Source: Apostichopus japonicus
Taxonomy: Eukaryota; Echinodermata; Holothuroidea; Aspidochirotida; Stichopodidae
Reading direction: 5' to 3'
Assembly (NCBI RefSeq): GCF_037975245.1
Contig: NC_092576.1
Span: 44,863,111 to 44,927,110, forward strand
DNA length: 64,000 nucleotides
This document shows, one piece after another, positions 49,080 through 59,374 of the stretch (position 1 is its first letter; each line of letters starts with the position of its first letter). The translations under genes and the position numbers were made by a program. The notes under the pieces were generated by a model, which was given only the letters and a program-made list of their open reading frames with translations, did no database searches and had not been told where the DNA came from.

Positions 49080-49790
49080 CAAGTGATAACATCATATCAC
49101 ATAATAAATACACGCACGTACGTACGTAGGCCTTTTTTTATAATGATCACGTACGTACGCAATAATATCACGTACTTACGTGATATATACGTTATAATAC
49201 TACGTACGTACGTAATATTATCACGTACGTACGTGATAAATATCGCATACACGTACGTAGGCCTATATTCGTTATAATTATCACAAACGTAAGTAATGAT
49301 ATCATGTACTTACGTGTTATTTATTACATACGTACGTAATTATACTATGTACGTACGTAATATTATCACGTTTGTACGTGATAAATATCACGTACGTGCG
49401 CCCGCTTACTTTAGACAAGTGTTTACGTAGGTTTTGTCACATACTTAAATCACGTACGAACGTACGTAGGCTTACATTCGTTATAACTATAACGTAAATA
49501 CGTTATAATATCACGTACGTACGTAGTATAATTACGTAGGTACGTAATAATACTACGTACGTAATATTATCACGTACGTACGTACGTGAAGGATATCACG
49601 TTAGTACGCTCGCTTACATTAGACAAGTGTTAACATAGGTTATATCACATAATAAAAAAACACATACGTACGTACTTACGTATGCCTATATTCGTGTGTT
49701 ATAACATCACGTACGTAATATTAGTGCGTTTGTGTACACGTAATATATTACGTAGGGAATGTTTTTACGTGCGTATGTACGTAATAATAT
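49080..49790. repeat. 700-bp field of ACGTACGT palindromes
   Basis: Over twenty clusters of 8-16 bp built on ACGT (for example TATCACGTACGTACGTGATA), spaced 15-40 bp by TA-rich DNA and often themselves flanked by GATA/TATC to make larger palindromes. The period is loose (about 30 bp). No coding content. Confidence 0.9.
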
Positions 49791-50979
49791 ATTTTTTTTA
49801 CCGTCTAGAGCTTCTTAGTCTTGTTTTTATCTCAGCAACAAACACTTTATGTGCAGGGCGTTCATGAACCGTATCGACATGATTTTTGAGGGGGTGGAGA
49901 AGGGGGGGGGGTTACGGGTCGATTTCGATATCAAGTAGCTTTGCTGAGACGGATTTCAATGTGTCATTGGAAGCAGATCATGCGTTAATTATATTATAAC
50001 TTCTTTAACTGTACATTCAAAGTCACATTGTAAGGTATTCCTGGTTACTGGTATTGGATGGGTCATGCGGTCACCAAGAGACCCGTTTGTCATCTCTCTC
50101 TTTCTCTCTCTTAATTAGTTTTTTAACATGTGAGTGGTGAGGAAGGGAGGTGAGCGATTTTTGACTGGTTTATTTAATTTCTTTTTGTTCTATCATGATT
50201 ACGTCAATATGTGAAATCAGGATAATCTCAGTTCCGACAATTACAATGACCACATTTACGACCAGGATATGACGCTGACAGTTATATAAGTGCTTATTCT
50301 GATTGTTAACTTGTGGGTAATTCATTCATTGTGTACCGGGGATAAAAATTTGTAGTTCATTTTGTTAGCGTGTGTTATAACTATGAATAAGGTGATGACA
50401 TCTTTCTAAGTTTGCTGCATACAATAAAGTTGCAATTTGAAAGCGATTTCTAATTGTCATTGTCCATTATAAATGTTAAACTTATGTAGCACCCCTAATA
50501 TTTCCCAATAGTAGTGTCTATAGTTTTGTCCCCCTGTATAATATACCTTTCCCCTTCACTTTTTTTTTTCCATTTTCCTCTTATCTCTTTGTGGTATTTT
50601 CTAGTAACGCTCACAGAGTCAGTGAACTGTGTGCATTACCCCTCAGTGGACTAATTCCTGCTAGAAGGACCATTAAGCCTTGTGTGGTTTGGGTCACACT
50701 TAGGTTACTCTTAGGTTACGCTAAGTTAGTGATAATTAATCTGTTAGTCACAACACTAACAGACCAGGCCTTGTTTTATTTCTTCCTTAAGTGTAGTAAG
50801 TTATCGTCACGCTCTCTGTAATCTCTGGTGGAGTAAGTTTAAGATGTGGGAAGACAGTTTATCTACTTCCTGGAGTATTGGTAGCCAGTCTAAGTAAAAT
50901 CTTCTCTGGTAGGGTGGGGTAACATCCTTCCCTTTGTTCTAAGAATGGCTCAAAACACCTAAGTTTGCAAACAACTCTA
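49791..50979. other. No gene recognised
   Basis: A G run lies at 49902-49911. The 76-residue frame 50591-50821 has no domain. Confidence 0.4.
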
Positions 50980-51071
50980 CCATTCACCAAGACACTCCAA
51001 GATGCCATGCACCTGGCTGTACCAGACTGTACCAGTGTCATTAGAAATTAATTATATTAATTTCTACACAG
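50980..51071 (+). repeat. 92-bp direct repeat, copy 1
   Basis: Begins CCATTCACCAAGACACTCC and ends TTCTACACAG. About 95 percent identical to 63057-63148, 12 kb away in the same orientation, on the far side of the Penelope-like structure. It contains a GCTGTACCAGACTGTACCAG internal duplication. Confidence 0.93.
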
Positions 51072-51255
51072 GTAAGAGTTCATCTTTTAACTTTGCCCCA
51101 GACCCTTCAGGAACCTATTCATTTTCATTGTGCATACATAGTGTATTTTACTTGCTAATGTACTCATGTTAGTTCTGTGCTGGCAATGTGCACACAGAAT
51201 ATATAGCAGCCCTCAATAAGTGTAATTGTGTTGTATTTACTTTTACTTATTTTGA

Positions 51256-51342
51256 TCCTGTGATGGCTGAATGCACACAGACTGTAATTATTATGTTTAT
51301 CCTGTGATGGCTACATGCACACAGACTGTAATTATTAATTAA
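51256..51342 (+). repeat. Two 44-bp tandem units
   Basis: TCCTGTGATGGCTGAATGCA and TCCTGTGATGGCTACATGCA each continue into CACAGACTGTAATTATTA. Confidence 0.9.
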
Positions 51343-51553
51343 ACGTTTTGTATCTGTACTGGCTATAGAGAGTCTACAGGTGAGATCATTATTATTGTTA
51401 CCTGTTGTTTCATAGTATGTTTATAGGGTTGATTATGGCACTTATAATGCCCTCAACCGTTGCCATTATGTGTATTGTTATGATCTAACCTACATTGAGT
51501 TAATGTAAGAGTATTGGAAGTACTTTAGGTTATGGTTTAACGGGAACCCAAAT

Positions 51554-51554
<1 letters not shown>

Positions 51555-51588
<34 letters not shown>
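51555..51588. repeat. (TA)n microsatellite
   Basis: About 34 bp of alternating TA. Confidence 0.97.
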
Positions 51589-51590
<2 letters not shown>

Positions 51591-51879
51591 ATTTATTATG
51601 TACTCCTACGATATGTCTAGCATTACTGTAATGCACTCACATTTGTATCTAGTTGTACTAAGTTTCCCTTATACGAGCTATGTTTAGATCCCATGATGCA
51701 AAGCTACACTTTTACTTGTTGCCATGGTGATAGGAATAGCTGAACTTCTGTTAATCTTATATTTGAAAGAGTTGTAATAATATGTTAGTAGACATATTGA
51801 TATATAGTCTATCTTGTGAATCGAGACACTATTGTTGTTGTATATTAGAGTATTAGCATGTATTTAGCCCTGTGAGTCA

Positions 51880-52286
51880 CAGTGGCGGAGCGTCCAAACA
51901 GTCAGGGGGGCGGATGCCCCCCCCCCCTGACGGACTCAAATGGACTGCTGGCACCCTTTTCAGCTCTTTACCACTTTTAACTTAGGAGAGCTGGAAAGAG
52001 TTAATGAATGGCCCTGTATTCTATAATTGTACCTTAACTTATTCGCGATTATTGACTTATTGATTGCGCTCTCATCTACCTATTGACATTTGTCACATTT
52101 TGTTGGTGTAATTTGGCGATGACACTTATTTTGCAAATTAGCCAGGCGATCTAGGGAGTATCTTTACTCAAAAAAATTATGTACGCTACGCGCCAACCTG
52201 TGGTGGCGCTCCGCTTAGATAGTGTCGAAAGCGCCCCTACAGACCATTTTCGCCTGTCATGACCAATACCCTTGGCTCCGCCACTG
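51880..52286 (-). mobile_element. hAT-like miniature transposon, family A copy 3, 8-bp TSD
   Basis: A 407-bp inverted copy of family A with ends CAGTGGCGGAGC and GGCTCCGCCACTG and a perfect 8-bp duplication GTGAGTCA (51872-51879 and 52287-52294). It includes a C run at 51908-51917 and the shared hairpin block inverted at 52140-52230. Confidence 0.93.
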
Positions 52287-52651
52287 GTGAGTCACCCTTC
52301 ACTGGTACAGACTCCATCTGACCAGATATATACAGCAGATAAGCTAGGTGACAGAGTCTCCGTTTTATAGCCTGATCTTAGTCTGAAGGGATGCTTAAGT
52401 ACCTGCAGCCTAACAAAAGGTGTCAGTTGCCTTGGCAACCTGTGGGCTAAGTTAGTAGAGGTACATGGGTTAAATTACATAGTTAGTATGCTACTGTTGT
52501 TGTTATTAGTACTAGCTGAGGGACTTCCCCAGTAGTACATTATTTATATTTGTAGACTTCATGTAAGTCATAGAGGGTGTAATGATTTTAGAGTTAATCA
52601 CTCGCCTCTTTTGGAAATGTTCGTAGTGGAACTAGGGCAACCAGCTCCTAG

Positions 52652-52652
<1 letters not shown>

Positions 52653-52716
<64 letters not shown>
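52653..52716. repeat. (TA)n microsatellite at a Penelope-like 3' end
   Basis: About 64 bp of TA directly adjoining the 3' end of the minus-strand Penelope-like copy (ACTTATATATA on its sense strand). Confidence 0.97.
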
Positions 52717-52718
<2 letters not shown>

Positions 52719-52719
52719 T

Positions 52720-53993
52720 AAATGCCTTGGTAAGTACAGCTGTTACTCGGAGTTTCACGCCCTTAGGGTGGCGATCGTCAGACAACTGAACAAATACTCT
52801 CTGCGCGGATATATTCTATGGGGAACACGAACCCTATTTCTTACGTGCACGGTTCATTGGTTTGAGCCTATTGTGGCGACACTTGGAGATGAATTCAGAT
52901 CTCTTATTGAGTAAATACGGGTTTTTGGACAGGAGGATACAAAGCTTTTCATCAATACAGAGGTTACATTGACCGGATCTACGCATGCTGGTATTGGAAT
53001 GCTTAAGTACGCTCCACTCAATAACGAAGGGGGCACCTTTACGCTTCAGGTCCCATATATGTTTGGAAAGCTCTGTTTCTTTCTCGTAACGCTCATGTCG
53101 GAATGACTTACTGTGGTTACTGTACCTTTGCTTAAAGGGGCCACTCGATAGCCCTATGTATGATTTGGTGTCATCACCAGTAGTAACATCGGCCCTATAT
53201 ATTACACTGCTCACCAAGCAATTCCCGTTGAGGGGGCAATTAAGTTTTACTCTACAATTGCATATGCGTTGAGCCAGCTGCGGTCTAAGCTTATTTTGTG
53301 ATAGAAGCCGGTTATTATGGCTGTTGATGATTGATCGCATATTGCCCATACAACTGTAACTCAATTTCACGTTGTTTTTGTTGAAAATTTTGTGGAGCTT
53401 GTTTCCTTTCGGGAAGTGCTTGGCGAGTAGTCTGAAAAACAATTTCCCCACATTAGATTTGACATTACGGCTATAAGGTGGGTTAAACCATATTATGTTC
53501 CTGGTACGGGGTTTCTTTCTGGGTTGCTTCTTGCTGCTCTCCGTACTGTTGTTGTATACTAGGTGGTCGGTGTAGCCGCTATCTCGGAGCGCATCGTTGT
53601 ATATGGGGGCAGCGTTGTCAAAGATCTCTTCGTTAGATGAAAGAGTGGAGATCCTGTTGCCGATGCTCTCTGGAATACGCTTGGTGACTTCCGGGGGGTG
53701 GTTGGAGAGGCAGTGGACATATGTGGGTTGGTCATTAGGCTTACGGAATGGGCGATGTGTTCCGGTGCGTAGGTCCAGTGTAGCGTCGAGGTAGTTGACG
53801 GTCTTAATGTTGGCTTGGGTGGTTATCTTTAGACCGAAGGTATGAAAGGCTGCTACGATACGTTTCCGCATTCTATCCGCTTGGCTGCCCGAGTGGTCCC
53901 TGAGTACAGCAAGACCATCATCTCTGTAGAGGCCAATATCGTGCGAGTCGATGAGATCACCTAACTTATGAAGGATGTATAAGCCCACCAGCT
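52720..53993 (-). mobile_element. Penelope-like retroelement copy 1, 5'-truncated
   Basis: Sense strand is minus. It spans from the truncation point at about 53993 to the 3' end at about 52720, next to a TA microsatellite. The 3' untranslated part (52720-52833) and most of the coding region are matched in reverse complement by the plus-strand copy (53994-54587 plus 62010-62435). The 268 bp at 53726-53993 are unique to this copy. The two copies meet head to head at 53993/53994. Confidence 0.88.
52834..53991 (-). CDS. Penelope-like RT C-terminus with GIY-YIG endonuclease, partial
   Basis: Open over about 386 residues. Near the start is IGLYRDDGLAVL, the Y-x-D-D catalytic box of the reverse transcriptase palm, then VNYLDATLDL and the thumb. 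A linker with basic KKQPRKKPRTRN follows, then RNIIWFNPPYSRNVKSNVGK, which is characteristic of these elements. A Cys cluster CNCRVKLNCPLNGNC precedes YIGLSSGPFKQRYSNHSKSF, the GIY-YIG-type endonuclease core, and an ending KRSEFISKCRHNRLKP. The N-terminal half of the RT is missing (5' truncation), and the listed open frame extends 10 codons beyond it into antisense of the neighbouring copy, which I excluded. The surviving part has no stops, so insertion is fairly recent. Confidence 0.88.
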   Translation of the reverse strand: MVGLYILHKLGDLIDSHDIGLYRDDGLAVLRDHSGSQADRMRKRIVAAFHTFGLKITTQANIKTVNYLDATLDLRTGTHRPFRKPNDQPTYVHCLSNHPPEVTKRIPESIGNRISTLSSNEEIFDNAAPIYNDALRDSGYTDHLVYNNSTESSKKQPRKKPRTRNIIWFNPPYSRNVKSNVGKLFFRLLAKHFPKGNKLHKIFNKNNVKLSYSCMGNMRSIINSHNNRLLSQNKLRPQLAQRICNCRVKLNCPLNGNCLVSSVIYRADVTTGDDTKSYIGLSSGPFKQRYSNHSKSFRHERYEKETELSKHIWDLKRKGAPFVIEWSVLKHSNTSMRRSGQCNLCIDEKLCILLSKNPYLLNKRSEFISKCRHNRLKPMNRARKK

Positions 53994-54777
53994 CACATAT
54001 GTCCACTGCCTCTCCAACCACCCCCCGGAAGTCACCAAGCGTATTCCAGAGAGCATCGGCAACAGGATCTCCACTCTTTCATCTAACGAAGAGATCTTTG
54101 ACAACGCTGCCCCCATATACAACGATGCGCTCCGAGATAGCGGCTACACCGACCACCTAGTATACAACAACAGTACGGAGAGCAGCAAGAAGCAACCCAG
54201 AAAGAAACCCCGTACCAGGAACATAATATGGTTTAACCCACCTTATAGCCGTAATGTCAAATCTAATGTGGGGAAATTGTTTTTCAGACTACTCGCCAAG
54301 CACTTCCCGAAAGGAAACAAGCTCCACAAAATTTTCAACAAAAACAACGTGAAATTGAGTTACAGTTGTATGGGCAATATGCGATCAATCATCAACAGCC
54401 ATAATAACCGGCTTCTATCACAAAATAAGCTTAGACCGCAGCTGGCTCAACGCATATGCAATTGTAGAGTAAAACTTAATTGCCCCCTCAACGGGAATTG
54501 CTTGGTGAGCAGTGTAATATATAGGGCCGATGTTACTACTGGTGATGACACCAAATCATACATAGGGCTATCGAGTGGCCCCTTTAAAGGCGATATCGCT
54601 CGTAGACTTTTTTTTGAGGGCGCTGGCATTATCGAGGTTTCAGCGAGGTTTAATGGGACCCCTAAAACTCACGTGACCTCGGTGGCAAATTTAGATCAGT
54701 GAATAGCACAGGCAAGCGTATGCGTAACAAGCCCGTACCCATGCACACATAATGTTATAGCACAGCATTTCAGATTA

Positions 54778-57700
54778 TTGTACTGTTTACCGCAAAGGAT
54801 TTTCGTACGCGATAGTTTGTTGTTTGTGTGCCTTTTGAGTAAAGAATACTGTACGATTTTCGTACAAATACATTCGATTAGACTAGAGTATAGTGACAAT
54901 CATGGAAAAGGGATCAGGGCAAGGAGAATCGGGCGAAAGAAAACGACCTTATCCTGGAACGAGCGTATAGGTTCAAGTGGAGGAAAGCCATTGTTGCATG
55001 GACCTGACAAAAACAGCAGTGCAAAGGAACAACAGCGACGAAGAGATGCCACGAAGATCTATCTTCTACGTTCCTACGTAAACTGGCAAATGGAGAAAGA
55101 ACTCTACAAACATGTCCACGATTTGACTTCTGTTAGCAACGCAGATTTCGCAGAACATTTGCTTCAGGATCACACAAAAAGGTAATGATTTGCTAAGCTA
55201 GGCTAAAACTGTATAGGGTAATACTAGTACATAGTAGTACTACAGGGTATTGTCCTAGGTAACTGTCAGTATTGCGAAGTACAGAAAACTGCAAAGTTCG
55301 GACACCCCTAAGAAATACACGATTTCACCATGATAACCTACAAGCGAAAGCCAATATCACTAAAAACTAGGAAGCTACAGTTATTTCCTCTCCAAAATGA
55401 CCCGTGCGCAAGTATGTACGTACATATCTGTCAATAAAATGAAGATAGTTTTTGGGGTATTTTAAGGCTTAGGTGTTCGAACTTCGCAGTGTCTATGCTA
55501 TTGTATTTGTAACATACATGATTTGATGAGCCTAGGCTTTGTAACGGTTTCAGTTGTTTTCCGCATACGTTACTTTCCGCTGATTACTTTCCGCTGAAAA
55601 AATTCTTCTGCGGAAAACACCTATTTTTCACTTACCTGTACACTATATTTATCCGCAATTTTGAGATACCAAATTCAGGCAAGATGATTAAAATAACATG
55701 AGAAAGTATCAAAGAACGTCGATCAAGGATGGTTAGACTGAGTTCATGTCAGAAAAGTTAAGCTGCGTATAATTTAGAGGAGGCTTGGGGTGTTTGTAAT
55801 TACGAATTATTAAAGAAGCATATATACTAGAGCAAAGGGACGCCCGCGTTATGAAGGATTGAGTATCTAATTAAGTATTAAAAATTCGGCCCGCGTAATG
55901 ATGGTTTAAAACAAAGGTGTAAAAGGCGGTATCTTTGATTTTCGCTGGAAATAAAATAATATAATAATATAAGTAAGCCTTACAGCGTAAGCTACAAGTA
56001 CAACCTTAGCTACTGTATCATAAATCTAGTCTCGAAGCTACATTTTATCCTGTTACAGTCAAATCCTATCTTCTCCATCTTCCTAAATCCTTCCATGTGC
56101 CTAATCAATTCAGTAAGTTATTCTGTTTCTCCAAAAAAAAACGTTACTTTCCGCTGAAAAAAACGTTGTTTTCCGCTGACAAATTTGTTTGCGGAAAACA
56201 CTGTTTTGTTTCAGCGGAAAGTAACATGTGCGGAAAACAACGGTACCCCTTTGTAACTAGGCCTATCATTCATTATTTTTCCAATGGACCTAGCGTATGC
56301 TAACCTTATCATACTTATCCTAGCACAAAATAGCAGTAAGTTCTATTACTGAGTCATCATCATCACTGTTTGTGAATGCTTGTCACGAGGATACTGTATA
56401 GGCCGTTTCTTACGACTAGTCGTAACAATTATAAACTATTCTTACGACAAAGGCAAATTCAAGTGCAGTAAATAAAGCAACTGCGCATGTAGTAGAGGTA
56501 ACCCTAAACATAACCCTAACCCTAACCGGAAGTTATTGTTACTCATCGTCGTAAAATTAGTACTCCTAATCATAAAAATAGCAACTGCCCATGCGTAGTC
56601 GGAAATTATTCTTACGACTAGTTGTAAGAATAGCCACTTTGTACTGTATACAGTTACAAATTAAAATATCCTTCCTAAAGAAGACTGACAGGGACTGGGG
56701 GTCTTTAGTTTCACTCCTCATATTTATGCCATGGAAAGCTGGGCCTTCTCATCACCAAAAAGTAAACTGTTTTTGCCTCAACAAATTGATGGAAATATAT
56801 TTTCTAACCACTAGGCCTAGGTGATCTGTTCATCCCCACCCCCTCCAGGTTCTAAATTGTTATCAGCTGTCCTTGTTTGAAGAATAATTCTTGTGAATGA
56901 GCATTTGAAAGAAAAGCCTCACCTATGCCCAGTCATAATTAACTGGGCAATATAACATAGGACTAAGGCCTATAGTATTAGTAATAAGTATCAGAATTTA
57001 GTGTTCATAGTAACTGTATTCCCTAATTTTGTAATATACACCAGTGAGGAAGGCCTACTGTGCTGTACAAGTACAACCACATGGACCTGCAATGTTTCCT
57101 ATAAAAATAATGCATCTACATAAATAATTTAGAATCACTCCTAACTGATTCACATGTTTTCACACCGCTGCGTATGCAACTAGACCTTAGGTTTTTCTAA
57201 GGTCAGCCACAGCCAGCATATATGCAATCAAGTTTTAATGGTTCATTTGGGCAACAGGGTGTTATACTGTTATCTACTGACTGTCTGTCCAATATTCCAG
57301 CAATCATGTGTACATGTCTGTGTTTGGGATTTTTGAAGGAACCCAACTGCTATGCAAGAAGTTAGGTAAATTAGCCTCACAAATTGAGGGACCATAGTAC
57401 ATATAGCTATACCTATATAAACCTTTATATAGCCATGCCTGGGGGTAAGAAAGTATAGTCAGTATATACTATGCTTGTTTTTGTTCAGCTTCTTGTGAAT
57501 GATCTGATGTTTAGTGTTCAAAAATTATAATATCTATTAAATTTGGTGGCCGAAACTATCTCTTGTGGAGAGTAATCTAGCGTTAAATTAATGGTAGTCT
57601 GAAATCAAGCTATTCATGTAAACAGGAATTTTTCACAATGGTGGGCTTATGTCATGGTGTAAGCTACAGTAGCATCTCAATTCTCACTCATGAAACCAAC

Positions 57701-59374
57701 TGCTCACATAAACAGGAAGTTTACACAGTAGGTAAATAATGAGTGTACATCAAACTCTCATCAAAAGACTGGACATCTTTTAGCGATATGAAACCAATCA
57801 GTTCACTAAGACAGGAAGTTTACATAGTAAATTTTACATTGACATGTGAGCTCAAGTTGTTGGGCAAGCAGTTGGGCAACACAAAATTATCCTTACAATT
57901 CTTGAAAGGTACCGCGGTTTATGGATATGTTGAAGAAGAGTATGAAAGAATATCTCATCCTTATCTGGGTTTAAATCAATGTGGGTTAACAATATGTTAT
58001 TATTGAAATATGCCTAAGTGTTTGCTTGTTACTTTTCTCTTTCATATTTTTTCTTGGGTAGGTATGATAAAAACATGTATGTTTGTAATGATTTGGTCAT
58101 TACCATTTACCAGATTCATTATGCATACAATTAAGCTTGGGGTGTACAGTAAAATTACTATTTCAGTTATATGATTTACGGACAATTTCATTGGTTTCAT
58201 TGTATAGGTTTCAAATGCATCTTTTCCGGAAAGATGCTGAAAGTCAAACAGAGGCATTCTCAGCAGCTGTCACCACAGAAAGATCAGTTGACACTCAGAA
58301 AGGAGAAGGTGAATTTATATGTTTATCCTTGCATGAATTACAGACTGGAAGAGCAGTGCTAATCTTATCTGATCTGATGTGATCAGAAAAATAATACAAT
58401 TTCATTCTCATTTAATTCCAAAAGAAAAGAAAAAAATGGTAGCATATTGCTCATCCACTAAAAAGCATACATGTGTATGAAAATTTATAAAAGTAAGTGG
58501 GCCTGATATTATCAGGATCTTCTTTAGAGGCAAACTGACTAGTAACAGTAAATTCAAGAGACACAATAGAGCCTGGAACAGAGAGGACATGGTGAACACA
58601 AAGAAAGAAGTTAATGGTGTATTGAACAAAAGGAGTCAGTGAAAGCAGAGGTATTTAGATAAACTGTGGAGTACAAAGCGAGGATTAAGTAAGGAGAGAG
58701 GGCGAATAAACTATAGCAGAATACAGAGATGGAGCAGGATAAAGTTAGTCATGTCCTTCCTGTATATTGAGCCTATTCAGTTGAATGGTGCTAGGGCATT
58801 CCGTCCGCTCTCTCTATCTCTGCTGTGGTGTACTATGTCTGAGATGGTTAGTCTACGAATTCAGTTACCTGTTGGGACATGTCTTTAATGGTATGATTGG
58901 GCAGCTGAAAGTGTTCCCCTACTGGAGTCTCCATTTTCATGGTATTGACTTGTGACTAGAACTGCTTCTTGAGGGTGGTCTTGGTTTCACCAACATACTT
59001 GTAACTTCAATGTCCTCTAACTCAATGACACCATTTAAATTGAAATATCAGTTTCCAGTGCTGCATAAGTGTGATAAGTTCTAAACAAAAGGTATATTTT
59101 TAGTCACAGCCATAGAAGCTATAGCAGGATACTTGCAATCTAGTAACTCTTGTTTTATGTAATCTCTACAGATACTCCTGATCCAGTTACTTCAACACCT
59201 CTCAAGAAGCCATCTGCCAATGTTCTGTCCAATGTTACCAGTAGGATTAGATATGGAGCAGCATGGGAGAAAAACCTCAGACTATACGAATACACATTGC
59301 CACATTTACATGATCCTGAACAAAAGAGATCATACATATGGCAGGGGCAAGCACTTTTCCCAGACTTTTGTTGA
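54778..59374 (+). CDS. Predicted three-exon gene inside the TTAA element
   Basis: Exon 1 ends at 55181 (AAAAG|GTAATG), exon 2 is 58208-58308 (acceptor TTTCATTGTATAG, donor GTGAATT), and exon 3 is 59172-59374 (acceptor ATCTCTACAG, stop TGA). The phases agree: exon 1 ends with two bases of a codon, exon 2 supplies one and ends with one, exon 3 supplies two. Recognisable stretches are SSAKEQQRRRDATKIYLLRS and NADFAEHLLQDHTK in exon 1, FRKDAESQTEAFSAAVTTER in exon 2, and RIRYGAAWEKNLRLYEYTLP in exon 3. The charged, helix-like exon 1 suggests a coiled or DNA-associated region. I do not recognise the family. The start is uncertain: ATG at 54778 is the only in-frame one upstream; another ATG at 54902 is in a different, soon-terminated frame. 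It may be a transposon protein N-terminus or captured host exons. Confidence 0.5.
55546..56249 (+). mobile_element. Probable miniature transposon with TTTCCGCTGA repeats
   Basis: Inverted subterminal repeats of about 31 bp (GTTGTTTTCCGCATACGTTA at left; matching GCGGAAAACAAC at right), with additional TTACTTTCCGCTGA copies in both orientations. Flanked by TTTGTAAC at 55538-55545 and 56250-56257, a perfect 8-bp repeat. The outermost 11 bp of each end match poorly, so the exact termini are uncertain. It lies inside the TTAA element, between exons 1 and 2. Confidence 0.55.
56401..56635 (+). mobile_element. Probable miniature transposon, TTACGACTAGTCGTAA ends
   Basis: About 235 bp with ends GGCCGTTTCTTACGACTAG and TAGTTGTAAGAATAGCC, inverted repeats of roughly 20-25 bp. 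TACTGTATA occurs just left of the element and again 7 bp beyond its right end, a possible displaced duplication. The centre holds three telomere-like CCCTAA units (near 56500-56526). Confidence 0.5.

Noticed and set aside
56500-56526. Telomere-like CCCTAA repeats
   Set aside because: Only about three units, inside a probable miniature element; not a telomere.
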